A DNA stretch of 64,000 bases, from NCBI RefSeq assembly GCF_041521385.1, contig NZ_CP168006.1, positions 1,824,857 to 1,888,856 on the forward strand, given 5' to 3'. A program made the translations under genes and the position numbers. How positions within the stretch are numbered: the first letter of the stretch is position 1; every line of letters begins with the position of its first letter. Source of the stretch: Alcaligenes faecalis. GTDB taxonomy: Bacteria; Pseudomonadota; Gammaproteobacteria; Burkholderiales; Burkholderiaceae_B. This document shows positions 30,342-42,388 of this stretch, piece after piece. The notes under the pieces were generated by a model, which did not search any database, was not told the origin of the DNA, and worked only from the letters and a program-made list of their open reading frames with translations.

Positions 30342-31880
30342 GAAAGCGCCGTGCTTTTTGAAGTCCTGGATGGCTGCAACCAACTCAGCCTCGTCTTCTT
30401 TAACCAGTTCCTTCTTGCTTTCGATACGCTCAACCAGGGCAGCGAACTTGCTGCGCAGGTGATCTTTCAGGCCTTTCTCGAAAGGCAGAACCTGAGCGAC
30501 TTCCAGATCGTCGAAGTAACCGTTGTTCACAGCGTACAGGCTCACGGCCAGTTCCCACACAGCCAGAGGCTGATACTGGGGCTGCTTGAGCAGTTCGACC
30601 ACGCGCTTACCACGCTCCAACTGGCGACGGGTTGCGTCGTCCAGATCGGAAGCAAACTGAGCAAACGCAGCCAATTCACGGTACTGAGCCAAGTCGGTAC
30701 GAATACCGCCGGACAGCTTCTTGATGACCTTGGTTTGAGCAGCGCCACCCACGCGGGACACCGAAATACCGGCGTTAATAGCAGGGCGAACACCTGCGTT
30801 GAACAAGTCAGACTCCAGGAAGATCTGACCATCAGTAATCGAAATCACGTTGGTTGGAACGAAAGCGGAAACGTCACCGGCTTGCGTTTCAATGATAGGC
30901 AGTGCGGTCAACGAACCGGTCTTGCCTTTCACTTCACCGTTAGTGAATTTTTCTACGTACTCGGCGTTCACGCGAGCAGCGCGCTCGAGCAGACGGGAGT
31001 GCAGGTAGAACACGTCACCGGGGTAGGCTTCACGGCCTGGTGGGCGACGCAGCAACAGGGATACTTGACGGTAGGCCCAAGCTTGCTTGGTCAAATCGTC
31101 ATAAATGATCAGGGCGTCTTCGCCACGATCACGGAAGTATTCACCCATGGTGCAACCGGAGTAAGGAGCCAGGTATTGCATGGCAGCGGACTCGGAAGCC
31201 GAGGCGGCCACAATAATCGTGTACTCCAGAGCACCGTGCTCTTCGAGCTTGCGCACCACGTTGTTGATCGTGGAGGCTTTTTGGCCCACGGCAACGTAGA
31301 TACATTTAACGCCATTGCCCTTTTGAGCAATGATGGTGTCCACAGCCACGGCAGTTTTACCGGTCTGACGGTCACCAATGATCAGTTCGCGCTGACCACG
31401 GCCGATTGGCACCATGGAGTCCACGGCTTTCGTGCCAGTCTGCATGGGCTGGGAGACGGACTCACGGGCAATAACGCCAGGAGCCACTTTCTCGATGACG
31501 TCTGTCATCTTGGCGTTGATCGGGCCCTTGCCGTCGATAGGCATACCCAGCGTATCAACCACACGACCCAGCAGTTCGGGGCCAACGGGTACTTCCAGAA
31601 TGCGGCCAGTTGTTTTGACTGCGTCGCCTTCGGAAACACCAGTGTATTCACCCAGAATCACGGCGCCGACAGAGTCGCGCTCGAGGTTAAGGGCCAGACC
31701 GAACGTGTTGTTCGGAAATTCGAGCATTTCGCCCTGCATCACATCGGACAAACCGTGGATGCGCGTAATACCGTCGGTCACGGATACGACCGTACCTTGT
31801 GTACGAACGTCAGTCGACGCGCCCAGGCCTTCGATGCGGCTCTTGAGCAGTTCGCTGATCTCGGACGGATTAAGTTGCAT
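30339..31880 (-). CDS. atpA: ATP synthase alpha subunit
   Basis: Non-catalytic nucleotide-binding F1 subunit of 513 residues. The P-loop reads GDRQTGKT; the N-terminal [18 protein letters not shown] and the [11 protein letters not shown] block are typical, and the length equals the E. coli protein. ATG 31880 starts 35 bases after atpH. The 3' end merges with the stem-loop described at 30299-30341. Confidence 0.99.
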   Translation of the reverse strand: MQLNPSEISELLKSRIEGLGASTDVRTQGTVVSVTDGITRIHGLSDVMQGEMLEFPNNTFGLALNLERDSVGAVILGEYTGVSEGDAVKTTGRILEVPVGPELLGRVVDTLGMPIDGKGPINAKMTDVIEKVAPGVIARESVSQPMQTGTKAVDSMVPIGRGQRELIIGDRQTGKTAVAVDTIIAQKGNGVKCIYVAVGQKASTINNVVRKLEEHGALEYTIIVAASASESAAMQYLAPYSGCTMGEYFRDRGEDALIIYDDLTKQAWAYRQVSLLLRRPPGREAYPGDVFYLHSRLLERAARVNAEYVEKFTNGEVKGKTGSLTALPIIETQAGDVSAFVPTNVISITDGQIFLESDLFNAGVRPAINAGISVSRVGGAAQTKVIKKLSGGIRTDLAQYRELAAFAQFASDLDDATRRQLERGKRVVELLKQPQYQPLAVWELAVSLYAVNNGYFDDLEVAQVLPFEKGLKDHLRSKFAALVERIESKKELVKEDEAELVAAIQDFKKHGAF

Positions 31881-31915
31881 GTTCAGACTCCTGAAATCCT
31901 GTTTACTGACTCGCG

Positions 31916-32455
31916 CTATGCGGTCAGCGTATCGCGCATGCTGGCCAGCCGGGCCTGCACGGAAGTGTCGAGCACCTGGTCACCAACAATCACCCGAATA
32001 CCGCCGATAAGGTCAGTGTCGACGGTCACAGTCGGTTTTAGCTTCAGGCCAAACTTTTTCTCCAGCCCAGCGGTCAGCTCAGCAATCTGAGCCTCAGCCA
32101 TCGGGAAAGCACTGATAATCTGTGCCTGCGCCGTGCCTTCGAGTTGGTGTTTCAATAGATCAAACTGTTCTGCAATTTGTGGCAGCAGCAAGATGCGCTG
32201 GTTATCCACCAACAATTGAAGAAAGTTGCGAGCCTTTTCGGTGACCTGTGACTTAACCAGGCCCGTAAAGAGTTCGAGTCGCTGCCCATTATTCAGGCGC
32301 GGATCGTTCAGTGCCTCGCGCACATCGTGGAGACCGGCCACCTGAGCCATTTCGGACAACAGGGCCGACCACGATTCGAGACCCTGGCTGTCGTCGCGCA
32401 AGGCGGCGAACAGGGCTTCGGCGTAAGGTCTGGCAATAGTCGATAGTTCAGCCAT
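31916..32455 (-). CDS. atpH: ATP synthase delta subunit
   Basis: Peripheral stalk subunit of 179 residues linking F1 to the b dimer. [14 protein letters not shown] at the N terminus and the C-terminal block [29 protein letters not shown] are family hallmarks. It begins 14 bases after the atpF stop. Confidence 0.97.
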   Translation of the reverse strand: MAELSTIARPYAEALFAALRDDSQGLESWSALLSEMAQVAGLHDVREALNDPRLNNGQRLELFTGLVKSQVTEKARNFLQLLVDNQRILLLPQIAEQFDLLKHQLEGTAQAQIISAFPMAEAQIAELTAGLEKKFGLKLKPTVTVDTDLIGGIRVIVGDQVLDTSVQARLASMRDTLTA

Positions 32456-32469
32456 GGCCTGCCTTGATG

Positions 32470-32940
32470 TTAAAGTTCTGCCTTGAGCTGCTCGAGCAGC
32501 TGGGCATGCGCATTCGCGTCAACTTCGCGTCGCAAGATTTGCTCGGCACCCTTGACAGCCAAGGCAGCCACTTCGCTACGCAGACCTTCACGTACACGTT
32601 GCACTTCCTGGTTGGCGTCTTGCTGGGCCTGCGCAATAATGCGGGCTTTTTCGGCTTCGGCTTCACGACGAGCTTGCTCCAAAAGAGCAGTCGCTTGTTT
32701 TTCAGCGTCAACAATGCGTTGATGGTTTTCGGACTTGGCCGACGCATCCATCAGACTGATACGCGCTTGGGCCTGTGCCAGATCGGCCTTGCCTTTATCG
32801 GCAGCAGCCAAACCATCAGCGATTTTCTGACGACGATCATCGATTGCTTTCGTCAGTGGCGGCCATACGAATTTCATCGTAAACCAGGCCAAAACGAAAA
32901 ACACGATCATCTGAAAAAAGAGAGTCGCGTTTAAATTCAC
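32470..32940 (-). CDS. atpF: ATP synthase b subunit
   Basis: Fo peripheral stalk subunit of 156 residues: one N-terminal membrane helix (about 5-25, [20 protein letters not shown]) followed by a long charged Ala/Glu-rich coiled coil. Standard length. The 154-base spacer before it, after atpE, carries stem-loops that may lower its expression relative to the c subunit. Confidence 0.97.
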   Translation of the reverse strand: MNLNATLFFQMIVFFVLAWFTMKFVWPPLTKAIDDRRQKIADGLAAADKGKADLAQAQARISLMDASAKSENHQRIVDAEKQATALLEQARREAEAEKARIIAQAQQDANQEVQRVREGLRSEVAALAVKGAEQILRREVDANAHAQLLEQLKAEL

Positions 32941-33094
32941 GGTCGTATCCCTTCAATACCACGTGTGTAGGATGCGGTATGCGTCCTGACACATGTATGT
33001 TCAAGTCGACAAGCGGTGCATGATCAAACCGAGCAACACACCGCTAACGACGACTGCCTGCCCATCTGCCAAAAACGGCAGCGGACTCGCCTTC
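32941..33094 (-). promoter_or_regulatory. Structured spacer between atpE and atpF
   Basis: Three inverted repeats are visible: CTGCC/GGCAG around 33066-33081 just after the atpE stop, AGCGGTG/CACCGCT around 33014-33054, and AGGATGC/GCGTCCT around 32969-32987 extended by GTGT/ACAC. Such structures fit segmental mRNA processing that allows many more c subunits than b subunits; this is inference. Confidence 0.5.
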
Positions 33095-33385
<291 letters not shown>

Positions 33386-33441
33386 TTAGCAGGCTAAGCC
33401 TGCTCCCCCCAACCAGACACCATTGTCCAGTCGGAATCGGA

Positions 33442-34323
33442 TTAATGGCCTTCGTGTGCTTGTCCGATATAGACAAGGGTAAGCATCATGAAGATGAACG
33501 CCTGGAGCAACACAATCATGATATGGAAGATTGCCCACACAGAACCGGCCAGAATGTGACCGATACCCAACCCCAGGCTGGCGCCATTAAACCCTGTCCA
33601 TGCGCCACCCAGCAGAGCGATCAACATGAAAACCAATTCACCGGCAAACATATTGCCAAACAACCGCATACCTAAAGACACAGACTTGGCCGCGTATTCG
33701 ATGCAATTGAGTAAAAAGTTGAAAGGCACAAGCACAACAGCCATCAGGCCAGTCGCGGTGAATGGTGCAGTAAACAGCTCTTTGACAAAACCGCCGGGAT
33801 GCTTGATCTTGATGCCGTAGTAGAACATCAGCAGCAGCACACCCATGGACATGCCCATTGGCACGTTCAAATCAGCAGTTGGCAAAATACGGTGGTAATA
33901 CAGAGGGTCGCTAGGCTCGGTACCCAGGCCGCTTTGAATGAAAAACCATGGCAAGGCATCAACCGGCAGCAAATCCAGCACGTTCATCATGAGGATCCAC
34001 AGAAACACGGTCAGCGCCAGAGGCGAGACAAACTTCCGGGACTCGGCATTGGGCACAATCGATTTGGCCTGATCCTCAACCCAATCGACCAGCATTTCTA
34101 CGAAAGACTGCAAGCGGCCTGGCACACCGGCTGTTGCGGCCGACGCGGCACGCCACAGAAAGAAAACCACAATCAGACCCATCAGCAGAGACCAGAACAT
34201 GGAGTCGTAGTTAATGACACCGAAGTTGGCCAGAACATCCTGTTTTTCACCCACGTTATTCAAGTGAACCAGGTGATGCTGGATGTACCCTGACTGAGGC
34301 GAAATATCACTAGCAGCAGCCAT
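33442..34323 (-). CDS. atpB: ATP synthase a subunit
   Basis: Fo proton-channel subunit of 293 residues with five to six membrane helices. The essential arginine is in the block [15 protein letters not shown]. The N-terminal 50 residues ([12 protein letters not shown]) fit betaproteobacterial AtpB. It follows atpI by 55 bases. Confidence 0.97.
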   Translation of the reverse strand: MAAASDISPQSGYIQHHLVHLNNVGEKQDVLANFGVINYDSMFWSLLMGLIVVFFLWRAASAATAGVPGRLQSFVEMLVDWVEDQAKSIVPNAESRKFVSPLALTVFLWILMMNVLDLLPVDALPWFFIQSGLGTEPSDPLYYHRILPTADLNVPMGMSMGVLLLMFYYGIKIKHPGGFVKELFTAPFTATGLMAVVLVPFNFLLNCIEYAAKSVSLGMRLFGNMFAGELVFMLIALLGGAWTGFNGASLGLGIGHILAGSVWAIFHIMIVLLQAFIFMMLTLVYIGQAHEGH

Positions 34324-34378
34324 CTGTATTTACCCTGTGATGTATATGTTATGGGACAAGCCCGTGAAACAAAATTCG

Positions 34379-34864
34379 TTATGGCAGCTTGCGAAAAAAC
34401 AGCAGCAGCACATATCCCTTCAAGACACATAGCAAGCCAAAGAGCAAAGCAGGCCAAACCAACCAGCCTGTATTTGCCATGGCAGCCGTTGCCAGTGTCA
34501 ATACAGCAAAGCCAAGTTTGAAGGCTTCCCCCCAAAAGAAGGAAAGTGCGCCGGCGTTGCCGCCGCCCATCAAACCCAGCAAAAGACGCAATGCGAACAA
34601 TGCGTTAGGCACAAAATAAGCAGCCGCACCAATAAGTGCCGAGGCTGCTGCATATGCGCCGGAAATCCATGCCGACAGGCCAATCGCCAACAGACCCATA
34701 AAAGCCTGAGCAAGCAGTGTGCGCACAATCCCTTGCCCTGCCCGGCGAGCCATGCGGCTACGTTGCTCGGGCGTCAATACGACGGGTTCGGGAAATGGTG
34801 CTTTGTCCCCTGCTGCCTGCACCGTGGCGGTGGTGCCTGTTTGCTGATAAATCGGCTGATTCAT
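34379..34864 (-). CDS. atpI: ATP synthase subunit I
   Basis: Small membrane protein of 161 residues with four hydrophobic segments (about 50-70, 75-98, 110-128, 135-155) and a 35-residue hydrophilic N terminus. AtpI helps assemble the c ring or import magnesium in other bacteria. First gene of atpIBEFHAGDC; the operon promoter should lie in 34865-35147. Confidence 0.88.
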   Translation of the reverse strand: MNQPIYQQTGTTATVQAAGDKAPFPEPVVLTPEQRSRMARRAGQGIVRTLLAQAFMGLLAIGLSAWISGAYAAASALIGAAAYFVPNALFALRLLLGLMGGGNAGALSFFWGEAFKLGFAVLTLATAAMANTGWLVWPALLFGLLCVLKGYVLLLFFRKLP

Positions 34865-35147
34865 AATAGGAAACTGTCAGATAACGTTGTGTGGGTGGAT
34901 GTACTGCAAAGGCCTTGGCCAATCCATCCGCGCAATATTATCGGCCCCTTTTAAAAAGCCGGTGTCGTCAAACCCATAAAGTATAGCGTCTTTTTTTTGT
35001 TGTAAGCAAATTCAGCCTTGCTTGTTTGATACTTAATACAAGGCCGATATACACAATCCCAATGGCATCAAGGGGTCCGCTTATTTTGTAACATTGCAGC
35101 GCAGCAATTTTACAACACACCCCCTGATTTATCAGCGATTGGGAAAC
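34865..35147. other. Spacer upstream of the atp operon
   Basis: About 280 bases with no gene, AT-rich with an eight-T run at 34991-34998. It must carry the leftward atp promoter and the 3' end of the enoyl-CoA hydratase transcript. I cannot assign exact boxes. Confidence 0.45.
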
Positions 35148-35924
35148 TTAGCGATGCTTGAATTCGGGCTGACGTTTCTCGACGAAAGCACGCATGCCTT
35201 CTTTTTGATCGTCAGTGGCAAACAAGCCATGAAAGTTGCGACGTTCAAACAGCAACCCCTCTTCCAGAGACGACTCAAACGCGCGGTTCACGCATTCTTT
35301 GGCCATCAAAACTGACGGCAGTGACATGCTTGAAATAACCGTTGCGGCTTCAAGTGCTTCTTCCAACAGTTTGTCGGCAGGCACCACGCGGGCGACCAGA
35401 CCGGAACGCTCAGCCTCTTCGGCGTTCATCATGCGCGCGGTCAAAATCAAATCCATCGCTTTGGCCTTGCCCACGGCACGAGGCAGACGCTGCGTGCCAC
35501 CGAAACCGGGAATCACGCCCAGCTTGATTTCCGGTTGACCAAAACGGGCGGAGTCAGCCGCAATGATGAAGTCGCACAGCATGGCCAACTCGCAGCCACC
35601 ACCCAAGGCGTAGCCCGCAACAGCGGCGATGATGGGTTTGCGGAAACGGCGCAGCTCTTCCCACTGACCACCCAAATAATCCTGGGAGCTGACATCGTGG
35701 TAAGTCCAGTCTTTCATGGCGCCAATGTCAGCACCGGCCGCAAAGGCTTTTTCATTACCGGTCAGCACAATACAACCGATTTCGTTGTCGGCATCGTATT
35801 TCTTTAACAGGGCATACAACTCGGCGATCAGCTCGTTATTGAGCGCATTCAAAGCCTTGGGTCGATTTAATGTCAATAAAGCAACACGACCATGCACCTC
35901 TGCTTTGACTAAGGGTTCGTTCAT
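35148..35924 (-). CDS. Enoyl-CoA hydratase
   Basis: Crotonase-family hydratase of 258 residues adding water to 2-enoyl-CoA thioesters. The oxyanion-hole motif is [11 protein letters not shown]; the two catalytic glutamates are in [11 protein letters not shown] and [18 protein letters not shown], matching true enoyl-CoA hydratases (PaaF/FadB-like). No other beta-oxidation gene adjoins it. It is divergent from the M61 peptidase gene with only 34 bases between the starts. Confidence 0.92.
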   Translation of the reverse strand: MNEPLVKAEVHGRVALLTLNRPKALNALNNELIAELYALLKKYDADNEIGCIVLTGNEKAFAAGADIGAMKDWTYHDVSSQDYLGGQWEELRRFRKPIIAAVAGYALGGGCELAMLCDFIIAADSARFGQPEIKLGVIPGFGGTQRLPRAVGKAKAMDLILTARMMNAEEAERSGLVARVVPADKLLEEALEAATVISSMSLPSVLMAKECVNRAFESSLEEGLLFERRNFHGLFATDDQKEGMRAFVEKRQPEFKHR

Positions 35925-35958
35925 GCTGACTCCCAGAAAAATTAAATAGAATAGGGGA

Positions 35959-37734
35959 ATGGAACCTACACCCGTACTTTACCGTGCCGAACCGACAGAT
36001 CTCGCCGGCCACCGCCTGACTGTCCAGATACAGATCACTTCCCCCCAAACAGATGGCCAGATCTTGAGCCTTCCGGCCTGGATTCCTGGCAGCTACCTGA
36101 TCCGCGACTTCTCGCGTCAGATCGAAAGCATAACTGCCTTCTCTGGCGAAAAGCCGGTTGCCATCCACAAGCTGGACAATCACCGCTGGCAGTGCGAGTC
36201 CTGTGAAGGCCCCTTGAACGTGCAGTACCAGGTCTATGCCTGGGACCTGTCCGTACGAGGCGCACATATTGATCAGACCCATGCTTTCTTTAATGGCACC
36301 AGTGCCCTGCTGGCCGTTGAGGGCCAGACCGAACAGCCTTGCCTGCTGGAACTGGTATCCAACAAGGACATGGAGGATTGGCAGGTCTACACCAGCCTGC
36401 CCGAAGCAACCGGCATACCGGGCGCGGCCGAACGTTATGGTTTTGGCCTGTATCGCGCCAGCAATTATGACGAACTGATCGACCACCCGATTGAAATGGG
36501 CACTCCCCAGGTCATCAGCTTCTTTGTCCACGGCGCCGAACACGAACTGGTCTTTACTGGCGTCATCCCCAATCTGGATTTGCCTCGCATCGCCCGTGAT
36601 GTAGAGAAAATCTGCGCCGCACAAATCGCTTTTTTTGAACCCGAAACCCGCCGCGCCCCCTTTCTGGACAGCAGCTCGCGCTACGTGTTCATGACCATGG
36701 TGACCGACGACGGTTACGGCGGCCTGGAGCATCGTGCCTCGACCGCCCTGATGGCTTCGCGCCGCGACCTGCCCACCCAGGGCCAGGACAAATCGGTGAA
36801 AAGCGCAGGCTACCAAACCTTTTTGGGTCTGGTCAGCCATGAATACTTCCACACCTGGAACGTCAAGCGCATCAAGCCTGCTGCATTTGCGCCCTATGAC
36901 TTGAGCCGCGAAAACCACACCCGATTGCTATGGGTGTTTGAGGGCTTCACGTCTTACTACGACGATTTGATGCTGCTGCGTTCGGGCGTGCTGAACGAAG
37001 CCGACTACCTAAAGCTGCTGGCCAAAAACATCAACGCCGTCGAGCGTGGCCCTGGCCGCTTCAAGCAGTCCGCCGCACAAAGCTCTTTTGATGCCTGGAC
37101 GCGCTTTTACAAGCAGGACGAGAACTCCCCCAACGCGCTGGTCAGCTATTACAGCAAGGGTGCCCTGATTGCCCTGGGCCTGGACCTGTGCATTCGCAAC
37201 CATACCCAGCAGGCCAAGGGCCTGGATGAGGTGATGCTGCTGATGTGGGAACGCTATGGCCGCGACTTCTATCAAGGCAAGCCACAAGGCATTCCTGAAG
37301 ACGCCATGCCTGCCTTGATTCTGGAAGCAACCGGCTACGACGCCACGGACTTCATTGCCCGCTATGTTGAAGGTTGCGAAGACCTGCCCTTGAAAACCTG
37401 GCTGGCCGAGCAAGGCTTGAAGCTGGAATGGCAAGCCTCCTCCAAGCTACCCAGCCTGAACGCCCGCTTGCGCCAAAGCGCGGGTCAATGCCAGTTGGCC
37501 ACTGTGTTTACCGATGGTGCAGCGCATCAAGCCGGCCTGTCTGCGGGTGACGCCCTGGTCGCGATTGACGGCTTGCGTGTCAGCGACACGACCAGCCTGG
37601 AGCGCCTGCTGGCTGCGTACGAGCCCGGCCAGACCGTTCAGGTCCACGCCTTCCGCCGCGATGAACTACACTGCTTCACGCTGCAACTGGCACGCCCTGC
37701 GTTGGACGAATGCGTCCTGAGCCGCCAGTCCTGA
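35959..37734 (+). CDS. M61-family glycyl aminopeptidase-like protein with PDZ domain
   Basis: Zinc metallopeptidase of 591 residues. An N-terminal beta domain (1-170) precedes the catalytic domain with HEYFH at 294-298 and the third ligand E328 in WVFEGF; a PDZ domain occupies about 495-580 ([12 protein letters not shown]). M61 enzymes release N-terminal Gly or Ala. No signal peptide is visible, so the cytoplasm is likely. GGGG lies close before ATG 35959. A hairpin follows the stop. Confidence 0.9.
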   Translation: MEPTPVLYRAEPTDLAGHRLTVQIQITSPQTDGQILSLPAWIPGSYLIRDFSRQIESITAFSGEKPVAIHKLDNHRWQCESCEGPLNVQYQVYAWDLSVRGAHIDQTHAFFNGTSALLAVEGQTEQPCLLELVSNKDMEDWQVYTSLPEATGIPGAAERYGFGLYRASNYDELIDHPIEMGTPQVISFFVHGAEHELVFTGVIPNLDLPRIARDVEKICAAQIAFFEPETRRAPFLDSSSRYVFMTMVTDDGYGGLEHRASTALMASRRDLPTQGQDKSVKSAGYQTFLGLVSHEYFHTWNVKRIKPAAFAPYDLSRENHTRLLWVFEGFTSYYDDLMLLRSGVLNEADYLKLLAKNINAVERGPGRFKQSAAQSSFDAWTRFYKQDENSPNALVSYYSKGALIALGLDLCIRNHTQQAKGLDEVMLLMWERYGRDFYQGKPQGIPEDAMPALILEATGYDATDFIARYVEGCEDLPLKTWLAEQGLKLEWQASSKLPSLNARLRQSAGQCQLATVFTDGAAHQAGLSAGDALVAIDGLRVSDTTSLERLLAAYEPGQTVQVHAFRRDELHCFTLQLARPALDECVLSRQS

Positions 37735-37744
37735 TTGACCCTCA

Positions 37745-37785
37745 CAGGCCCGCCACACCCAGCGGGCCTGATACTTTGTTTTTGC
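37745..37785 (+). terminator. Hairpin between the M61 peptidase gene and folB
   Basis: CAGGCCCGC and GCGGGCCTG form a 9-bp stem with an 8-nt loop, followed by ATACTTTGTTTTT. The T-run is interrupted by ten bases, so termination may be incomplete; folB starts two bases after. Confidence 0.65.
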
Positions 37786-37786
37786 C

Positions 37787-38146
37787 ATGACAACACGCCG
37801 TATATTTATCAACAATCTGGTGGTGCAAGCCTCTATCGGCATGCTGGATCACGAGCTGACTCAACGCCAGCCCCTGCATATTGATGCTGAATTCGACACC
37901 ACCATTACGCAGGACGTTCAGGACAATGACATCAGTACCGTACTGGACTACCGCCAGTTGCGCGAAGCGTTGATTGAAGTCAGCACGACCGAGCACACCC
38001 ATCTGCTGGAAACGCTGGTGGAACGCCTCGCTGATCGCATCCAGAATGATTTCCCGGCCGTGGAACGCGTTAAAATCCGGGCCAGCAAACCCGAGGCCTT
38101 TACCGATTGTGATGCCGTCGGCATCGAGATCGAACGCAGCCGCTAA
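37787..38146 (+). CDS. folB: Dihydroneopterin aldolase
   Basis: Folate-pathway enzyme of 119 residues turning dihydroneopterin into 6-hydroxymethyl-dihydropterin and glycolaldehyde; it acts as a tunnel-fold octamer. The family pattern [31 protein letters not shown] and the catalytic-region [11 protein letters not shown] are visible. The end is slightly shortened but within range. It precedes ttcA by 56 bases. Confidence 0.92.
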   Translation: MTTRRIFINNLVVQASIGMLDHELTQRQPLHIDAEFDTTITQDVQDNDISTVLDYRQLREALIEVSTTEHTHLLETLVERLADRIQNDFPAVERVKIRASKPEAFTDCDAVGIEIERSR

Positions 38147-38202
38147 AGCCCCGCCCCGCGTCCCTGCCGGGGCCACGACGACACTTCTTTCCGCTTTTCC
38201 TT

Positions 38203-39258
38203 ATGTCCCAAGACACCAGCACCCTTCCTCCTTCCGAAACCGAGACCCCCGTGTTTGCCAGCAAGGCTGAACGCAAGCAACGCGTCAATGACAACAAGCT
38301 GAGCAAACGCATCATGCGTGAAGTGGGCCGCGCCATCGGCGACTTCAACATGATCGAGGAAGGCGACAAGATCATGGTCTGCCTGTCCGGCGGCAAGGAC
38401 TCCTACGGCCTGCTGGACGTGCTGATGACATTGCAAAAGCGCGCGCCGATCAAGTTCGACATCGTGGCCGTGAACCTTGACCAGAAGCAGCCCGGCTTCC
38501 CTGACCACATCCTGCCCGAGTATCTGGAAAAGCTGGGCGTGCCCTATCACATCGAAACGCAGGACACATATTCGGTAGTGACGCGCGTGATTGCCGAAGG
38601 CAAGACCATGTGCTCTCTGTGCTCGCGCCTGCGTCGCGGGATCCTGTACCGTGTCGCCAAGGAGCTGGGTGCCACCAAGATCGCCCTGGGCCACCACCGT
38701 GACGACATTCTGGCGACCTTCTTCCTGAACCTGTTTTACGGTGGCCGTATGAAGGGCATGCCACCCAAGCTGATGTCGGACAACGGCGAACATATTGTGA
38801 TCCGCCCTCTGGCCTACGTGCCCGAGAAAGACCTGATCGCCTACGCCAAGCTGAAAGAATTCCCCATCATCCCCTGTAACCTGTGCGGCTCGCAGGAAAA
38901 CCTGAAACGCCAGGAAATCAACCGCATGATTGCGGACTGGGACAAAAAATTCCCGCACCGTTCCTGGAACGTGTTTGGCGCCCTGACCCGCGTCGTGCCT
39001 TCGCACCTGATGGACCCCAAGCTGCATAACTTTGCAGACCTGAAGGTGACAGGACAGGCGGACCCGGAAGGTGATAAAGGTTTTGATCAGGATTATTTTG
39101 ATGATCACCTGCCCGAGAGCTTGCTGGCTGCAGGCTTTGAGGAAGACGCCGATAACTCAGTGCCTACTGCGCGTCAGGACGCCTTCACACCCGCACAGCC
39201 AGCAACATCTGGCGAACAGCAGATTGTGTTCATGAGCAAGCGTCGTTCCGGTCAATAA
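38203..39258 (+). CDS. ttcA: tRNA 2-thiocytidine biosynthesis protein TtcA
   Basis: ATP- and iron-sulfur-dependent enzyme that thiolates C32 of certain tRNAs; 351 residues. The PP-loop is [11 protein letters not shown], the cluster cysteines are in [10 protein letters not shown] and the third in CNLCGSQ, with [27 protein letters not shown] diagnostic in pieces. The 40-residue C-terminal tail (after about 310) is acidic and less conserved. A long terminator stem follows. Confidence 0.95.
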   Translation: MSQDTSTLPPSETETPVFASKAERKQRVNDNKLSKRIMREVGRAIGDFNMIEEGDKIMVCLSGGKDSYGLLDVLMTLQKRAPIKFDIVAVNLDQKQPGFPDHILPEYLEKLGVPYHIETQDTYSVVTRVIAEGKTMCSLCSRLRRGILYRVAKELGATKIALGHHRDDILATFFLNLFYGGRMKGMPPKLMSDNGEHIVIRPLAYVPEKDLIAYAKLKEFPIIPCNLCGSQENLKRQEINRMIADWDKKFPHRSWNVFGALTRVVPSHLMDPKLHNFADLKVTGQADPEGDKGFDQDYFDDHLPESLLAAGFEEDADNSVPTARQDAFTPAQPATSGEQQIVFMSKRRSGQ

Positions 39259-39318
39259 ACCTGGCACACAACGTAGCGTCGTGTTTGCTGCTTGCAAACA
39301 CACCTGCGTCAAACAATG

Positions 39319-39390
39319 AAAAGCCCCGATATAAACCGCCCGTCTCTAGACTGATGTCCAGGTTTTGGAGATTTATATCGGGGCTTTTTT
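39319..39390. terminator. Bidirectional terminator between ttcA and ubiX
   Basis: Arms AAAAGCCCCGATATAAA (39319-39335) and TTTATATCGGGGCTTTT (39372-39388) form a 17-bp perfect stem with a 36-base loop. A- and T-runs on the two sides allow ending of both the rightward ttcA and the leftward ubiX transcripts. The loop is unusually long for a terminator. Confidence 0.88.
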
Positions 39391-39415
39391 GCACCCACCG
39401 AATGGCTATCAGGCC

Positions 39416-39997
39416 TTAGCTCGGCTTTTGCGAACCATCCCAGCGTTCACCGGGCACCTGAATATCGAACAATTCAAGCACCCGCATCACTGTGTGATCG
39501 ACAATATCGGCTATGCTTTTGGGACGCAGGTAAAACGCGGGCATAGGCGGGAAGATAATCCCGCCCATTTCCGTCACGGCCGTCATATTACGCAAATGCG
39601 CCAGATTGAATGGCGTTTCACGCACCATCATCACCAGACGGCGACGCTCCTTCAAGGTAACGTCGGCCGCCCGGGTAATCAGGTTATCGGACAGGCCATG
39701 CGCCACAGCGGCCAAGGTACGCATCGAACAGGGCACAATCACCATGCCGGCGGTAGGAAAACTGCCACTGGCCAAGGTTGCGCCCACATCGCGGAAGCTG
39801 TGCACCTGATCGGCCAAAGCCTGGATCTCGTGCCTGCCGATATCCAGCTCATATTTGATGTTCAGCACCCCGGAAGGCGAGATCACCAAATGGGTTTCCA
39901 CATCCGGACAGGACTGCAGCACTTGCAGCAGACGCACGGTGTAGACCGCACCTGTGGCCCCGGTCATACCTATGACCAGGCGTCGCTTGGTGCTCAC
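39416..39997 (-). CDS. ubiX: Flavin prenyltransferase UbiX
   Basis: Makes the prenylated FMN cofactor for the UbiD decarboxylase of ubiquinone synthesis; 193 residues with a Rossmann-like flavodoxin fold. [16 protein letters not shown] at the N terminus, [13 protein letters not shown] and [12 protein letters not shown] are family hallmarks. It overlaps grxD by four bases at the end of the hemA-prfA-prmC-grxD-ubiX run. Confidence 0.95.
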   Translation of the reverse strand: MSTKRRLVIGMTGATGAVYTVRLLQVLQSCPDVETHLVISPSGVLNIKYELDIGRHEIQALADQVHSFRDVGATLASGSFPTAGMVIVPCSMRTLAAVAHGLSDNLITRAADVTLKERRRLVMMVRETPFNLAHLRNMTAVTEMGGIIFPPMPAFYLRPKSIADIVDHTVMRVLELFDIQVPGERWDGSQKPS

Positions 39998-40320
39998 TCC
40001 AGAGCCCCAGCCTCGCGCAGCATGGTTTCCAGTTCGCCGTTTTCGTACATTTCAGACACGATGTCCGAACCGCCGACGAATTCGCCCTTGATGTACAACT
40101 GGGGAATAGTGGGCCAGCTGGAGAAATCCTTGATGCCCTGACGCACTTCGGCGTCGTCCAGCACGTTGACCACCACCACCTGGCTCAAGCCAACAGCGCG
40201 CAGGATCTGCACGGTACGAGCGGAGAAACCGCACTGAGGAGCTTGAGCTGTGCCCTTCATAAACAGCACAACAGGGTTTTCCGTGACGGTTTCGCGGATG
40301 AAATCTTGAACTTCACTCAT
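39994..40320 (-). CDS. grxD: Monothiol glutaredoxin Grx4
   Basis: Iron-sulfur cluster carrier glutaredoxin of 108 residues with the CGFS active site at C30-S33 ([10 protein letters not shown]) and the glutathione-binding [17 protein letters not shown] region. Length is normal. It begins 21 bases after prmC. Confidence 0.97.
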   Translation of the reverse strand: MSEVQDFIRETVTENPVVLFMKGTAQAPQCGFSARTVQILRAVGLSQVVVVNVLDDAEVRQGIKDFSSWPTIPQLYIKGEFVGGSDIVSEMYENGELETMLREAGALE

Positions 40321-40341
40321 GATGTTCTCTTAAGAAAAGAA

Positions 40342-41214
40342 TTAACACTGTCCACCTGTGACCCGCCGGATTCCTGCCAGATCTTCATAACTAAAGACCT
40401 GCTTGAACCCTGCCTGCCGCAGCATATTTTGCACATGGTCGGCCTGATCCCAGCCGTGCTCCATGAGAAGACTTGCACCGGGGTGTAGATACGGCCCGGC
40501 TCCCTGAACTATTGTACGCAAATCCGTCAAGCCGTCAGAGCCATCTGTCAGTGCCTGACGCGGCTCGAACCGCACATCGCCCTGCGCCAGATGTTCATCA
40601 TCCACTGCAATGTATGGAGGGTTGGACACGATCAGGTCAAAAGGTTCCTGGCCTGCCACGGCATCGTACCAACTCCCCAGGCAAAACTCGACTTTCCCAC
40701 ACAAACGCTGAGCATTTAGCCCCGCTTGCGCCAAGACCAACGTGCTGATGTCACTGGCCACCACATGGGCATCGGGGCGTGCCAGCGCCAGAGAAACTGC
40801 AATGGCGCCGCTGCCACAGCCCATATCCAGAATGCGGGGAGATGGAATGTTCTGCACGCGCTCCAGCGCACACTCAACCAGGGTTTCCGTATCAGGGCGC
40901 GGAATCAGCACCGAGGGCGATACCAAAAACTCATGGCCCATGAATTCACGGACACCGACGATATACGCCATGGGCTCACCCGCCACACGGCGGGCTTCCA
41001 GGGCTTGATAGGCTTGGATCTTGCCCAGCGGTAACTCGTCCGTGTCGTGCGCAATCAACCAGGAACGACCGACGCCCAGCACCTGCATCCACAGCATGTC
41101 ACGCTCCAGGCGCGGCAAGGGGCTTAGCGGCTGCAAGGCTCGCAAGGTACGGGGAGAATCAGCAGGCGTAGCCGCTTGGGGCGCAGCCTGCTCACCAGAT
41201 AGGCTCATGCTCAC
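40342..41214 (-). CDS. prmC: Peptide chain release factor N5-glutamine methyltransferase
   Basis: Methylates the glutamine of the GGQ motif in release factors; 290 residues. The C-terminal Rossmann domain shows [16 protein letters not shown] (SAM) and the catalytic NPPYI. The N-terminal 20 residues are Ala/Pro-rich and less conserved. It overlaps its substrate gene prfA by four bases, the usual arrangement. Confidence 0.95.
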   Translation of the reverse strand: MSMSLSGEQAAPQAATPADSPRTLRALQPLSPLPRLERDMLWMQVLGVGRSWLIAHDTDELPLGKIQAYQALEARRVAGEPMAYIVGVREFMGHEFLVSPSVLIPRPDTETLVECALERVQNIPSPRILDMGCGSGAIAVSLALARPDAHVVASDISTLVLAQAGLNAQRLCGKVEFCLGSWYDAVAGQEPFDLIVSNPPYIAVDDEHLAQGDVRFEPRQALTDGSDGLTDLRTIVQGAGPYLHPGASLLMEHGWDQADHVQNMLRQAGFKQVFSYEDLAGIRRVTGGQC

Positions 41215-42290
41215 GCCTGTGCCAGATCAGCCAGCAAACCGGCCTGATGCTCGGACAGCAAGGCCTTGATCAGCTCGTCCAGATCACCGTCCATGATGTA
41301 GCCCAGCTTGTACAAGGTCAGGTTGATACGGTGATCCGTCATGCGACCTTGCGGGAAGTTGTAGGTGCGGATGCGCTCGGAGCGGTCGCCCGTACCGACC
41401 AGGCTTTTACGCTCGGCGGCTTCTTTGTCGGATTGCTCGCGCTGCTGCTTGTCTTTCAGACGCGCGGCCAGCACCTGCAAGGCTTTTTCACGGTTACGAT
41501 GCTGGGAACGGTCGTCCTGACACTCCACCACCAAACCCGTAGGCAAGTGGGTCAGACGAACAGCGGAGTCCGTCTTGTTCACGTGCTGACCACCAGCACC
41601 ACTGGCGCGGAAGGTGTCCACACGCAAGTCAGCGGGGTTGATCGTGATCTCTGCCAAGCCTTCGGCTTCGGGCAACACGGCCACCGTACACGTAGAGGTA
41701 TGGATACGGCCCTGGGCTTCCGTCTCGGGAACGCGCTGCACACGGTGCGCACCAGATTCGAACTTCAGACGACCATATACATCCTGGCCTTCAATACGCA
41801 CGATGACTTCTTTGTAGCCACCCACTTCCGAATCGCTGGCGGACATGATTTCCGTGCGCCAGCCGCAGTTTTCGGCGTAACGCATGTACATACGCAGCAA
41901 ATCCCCGGCAAACAAGGCACTTTCGTCACCACCGGCACCAGCACGGATCTCAATGAACACGTTGCGGGTATCGTCCGGATCACGGGGCAACAAGAGGATT
42001 TGCAGCTCGTCCTCCAATTGGGCGATACGCTCTTTGCCCAGCTTGTATTCTTCCTCGCCCATTTCCTTCAATTCAGGGTCGGACATCATGTCCTGGGCCG
42101 CCTGCAAATCGCCCTCGGCCGCTTCATAGCTCTTGAAAGCCGTAACGACAGGGTCCAGCTCGGCACGCTCGCGCGACAGTTTGCGAAACTCATCCATATT
42201 GCTGGCAATTTCTGGCTCGGCCAGCATGGCATCAACTTCATGCAGACGGCGAGACAATTGCTCAAGCCGACTGCGCATAGAGTCTTTCAT
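41211..42290 (-). CDS. prfA: Peptide chain release factor 1
   Basis: Release factor for UAA and UAG, 359 residues. The peptidyl-hydrolysis GGQ is in [17 protein letters not shown]; the RF1-type stop-recognition tripeptide is PET in [10 protein letters not shown]. The start [12 protein letters not shown] at 42290 was chosen because the upstream 17 residues do not fit the family. It stands between hemA and prmC. Confidence 0.97.
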   Translation of the reverse strand: MKDSMRSRLEQLSRRLHEVDAMLAEPEIASNMDEFRKLSRERAELDPVVTAFKSYEAAEGDLQAAQDMMSDPELKEMGEEEYKLGKERIAQLEDELQILLLPRDPDDTRNVFIEIRAGAGGDESALFAGDLLRMYMRYAENCGWRTEIMSASDSEVGGYKEVIVRIEGQDVYGRLKFESGAHRVQRVPETEAQGRIHTSTCTVAVLPEAEGLAEITINPADLRVDTFRASGAGGQHVNKTDSAVRLTHLPTGLVVECQDDRSQHRNREKALQVLAARLKDKQQREQSDKEAAERKSLVGTGDRSERIRTYNFPQGRMTDHRINLTLYKLGYIMDGDLDELIKALLSEHQAGLLADLAQA

Positions 42291-42388
42291 AGGGAACAGC
42301 CTAAAGGGAAAATCAGAAGGTCTGGGCGCAGTGCAAAGCAATCAGGCTGCACCGCAGAAAAGTCGGTGGACAGACAGCAGTTCAGACG

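Noticed and set aside
30351..32090. 579-codon plus-strand frame opposite atpA
   Set aside because: Same antisense effect; no ribosome binding site or motif.
35836..36918. 360-codon minus-strand frame opposite the M61 peptidase gene
   Set aside because: Covers the conserved N-terminal half of the peptidase gene in antisense, with no domain.
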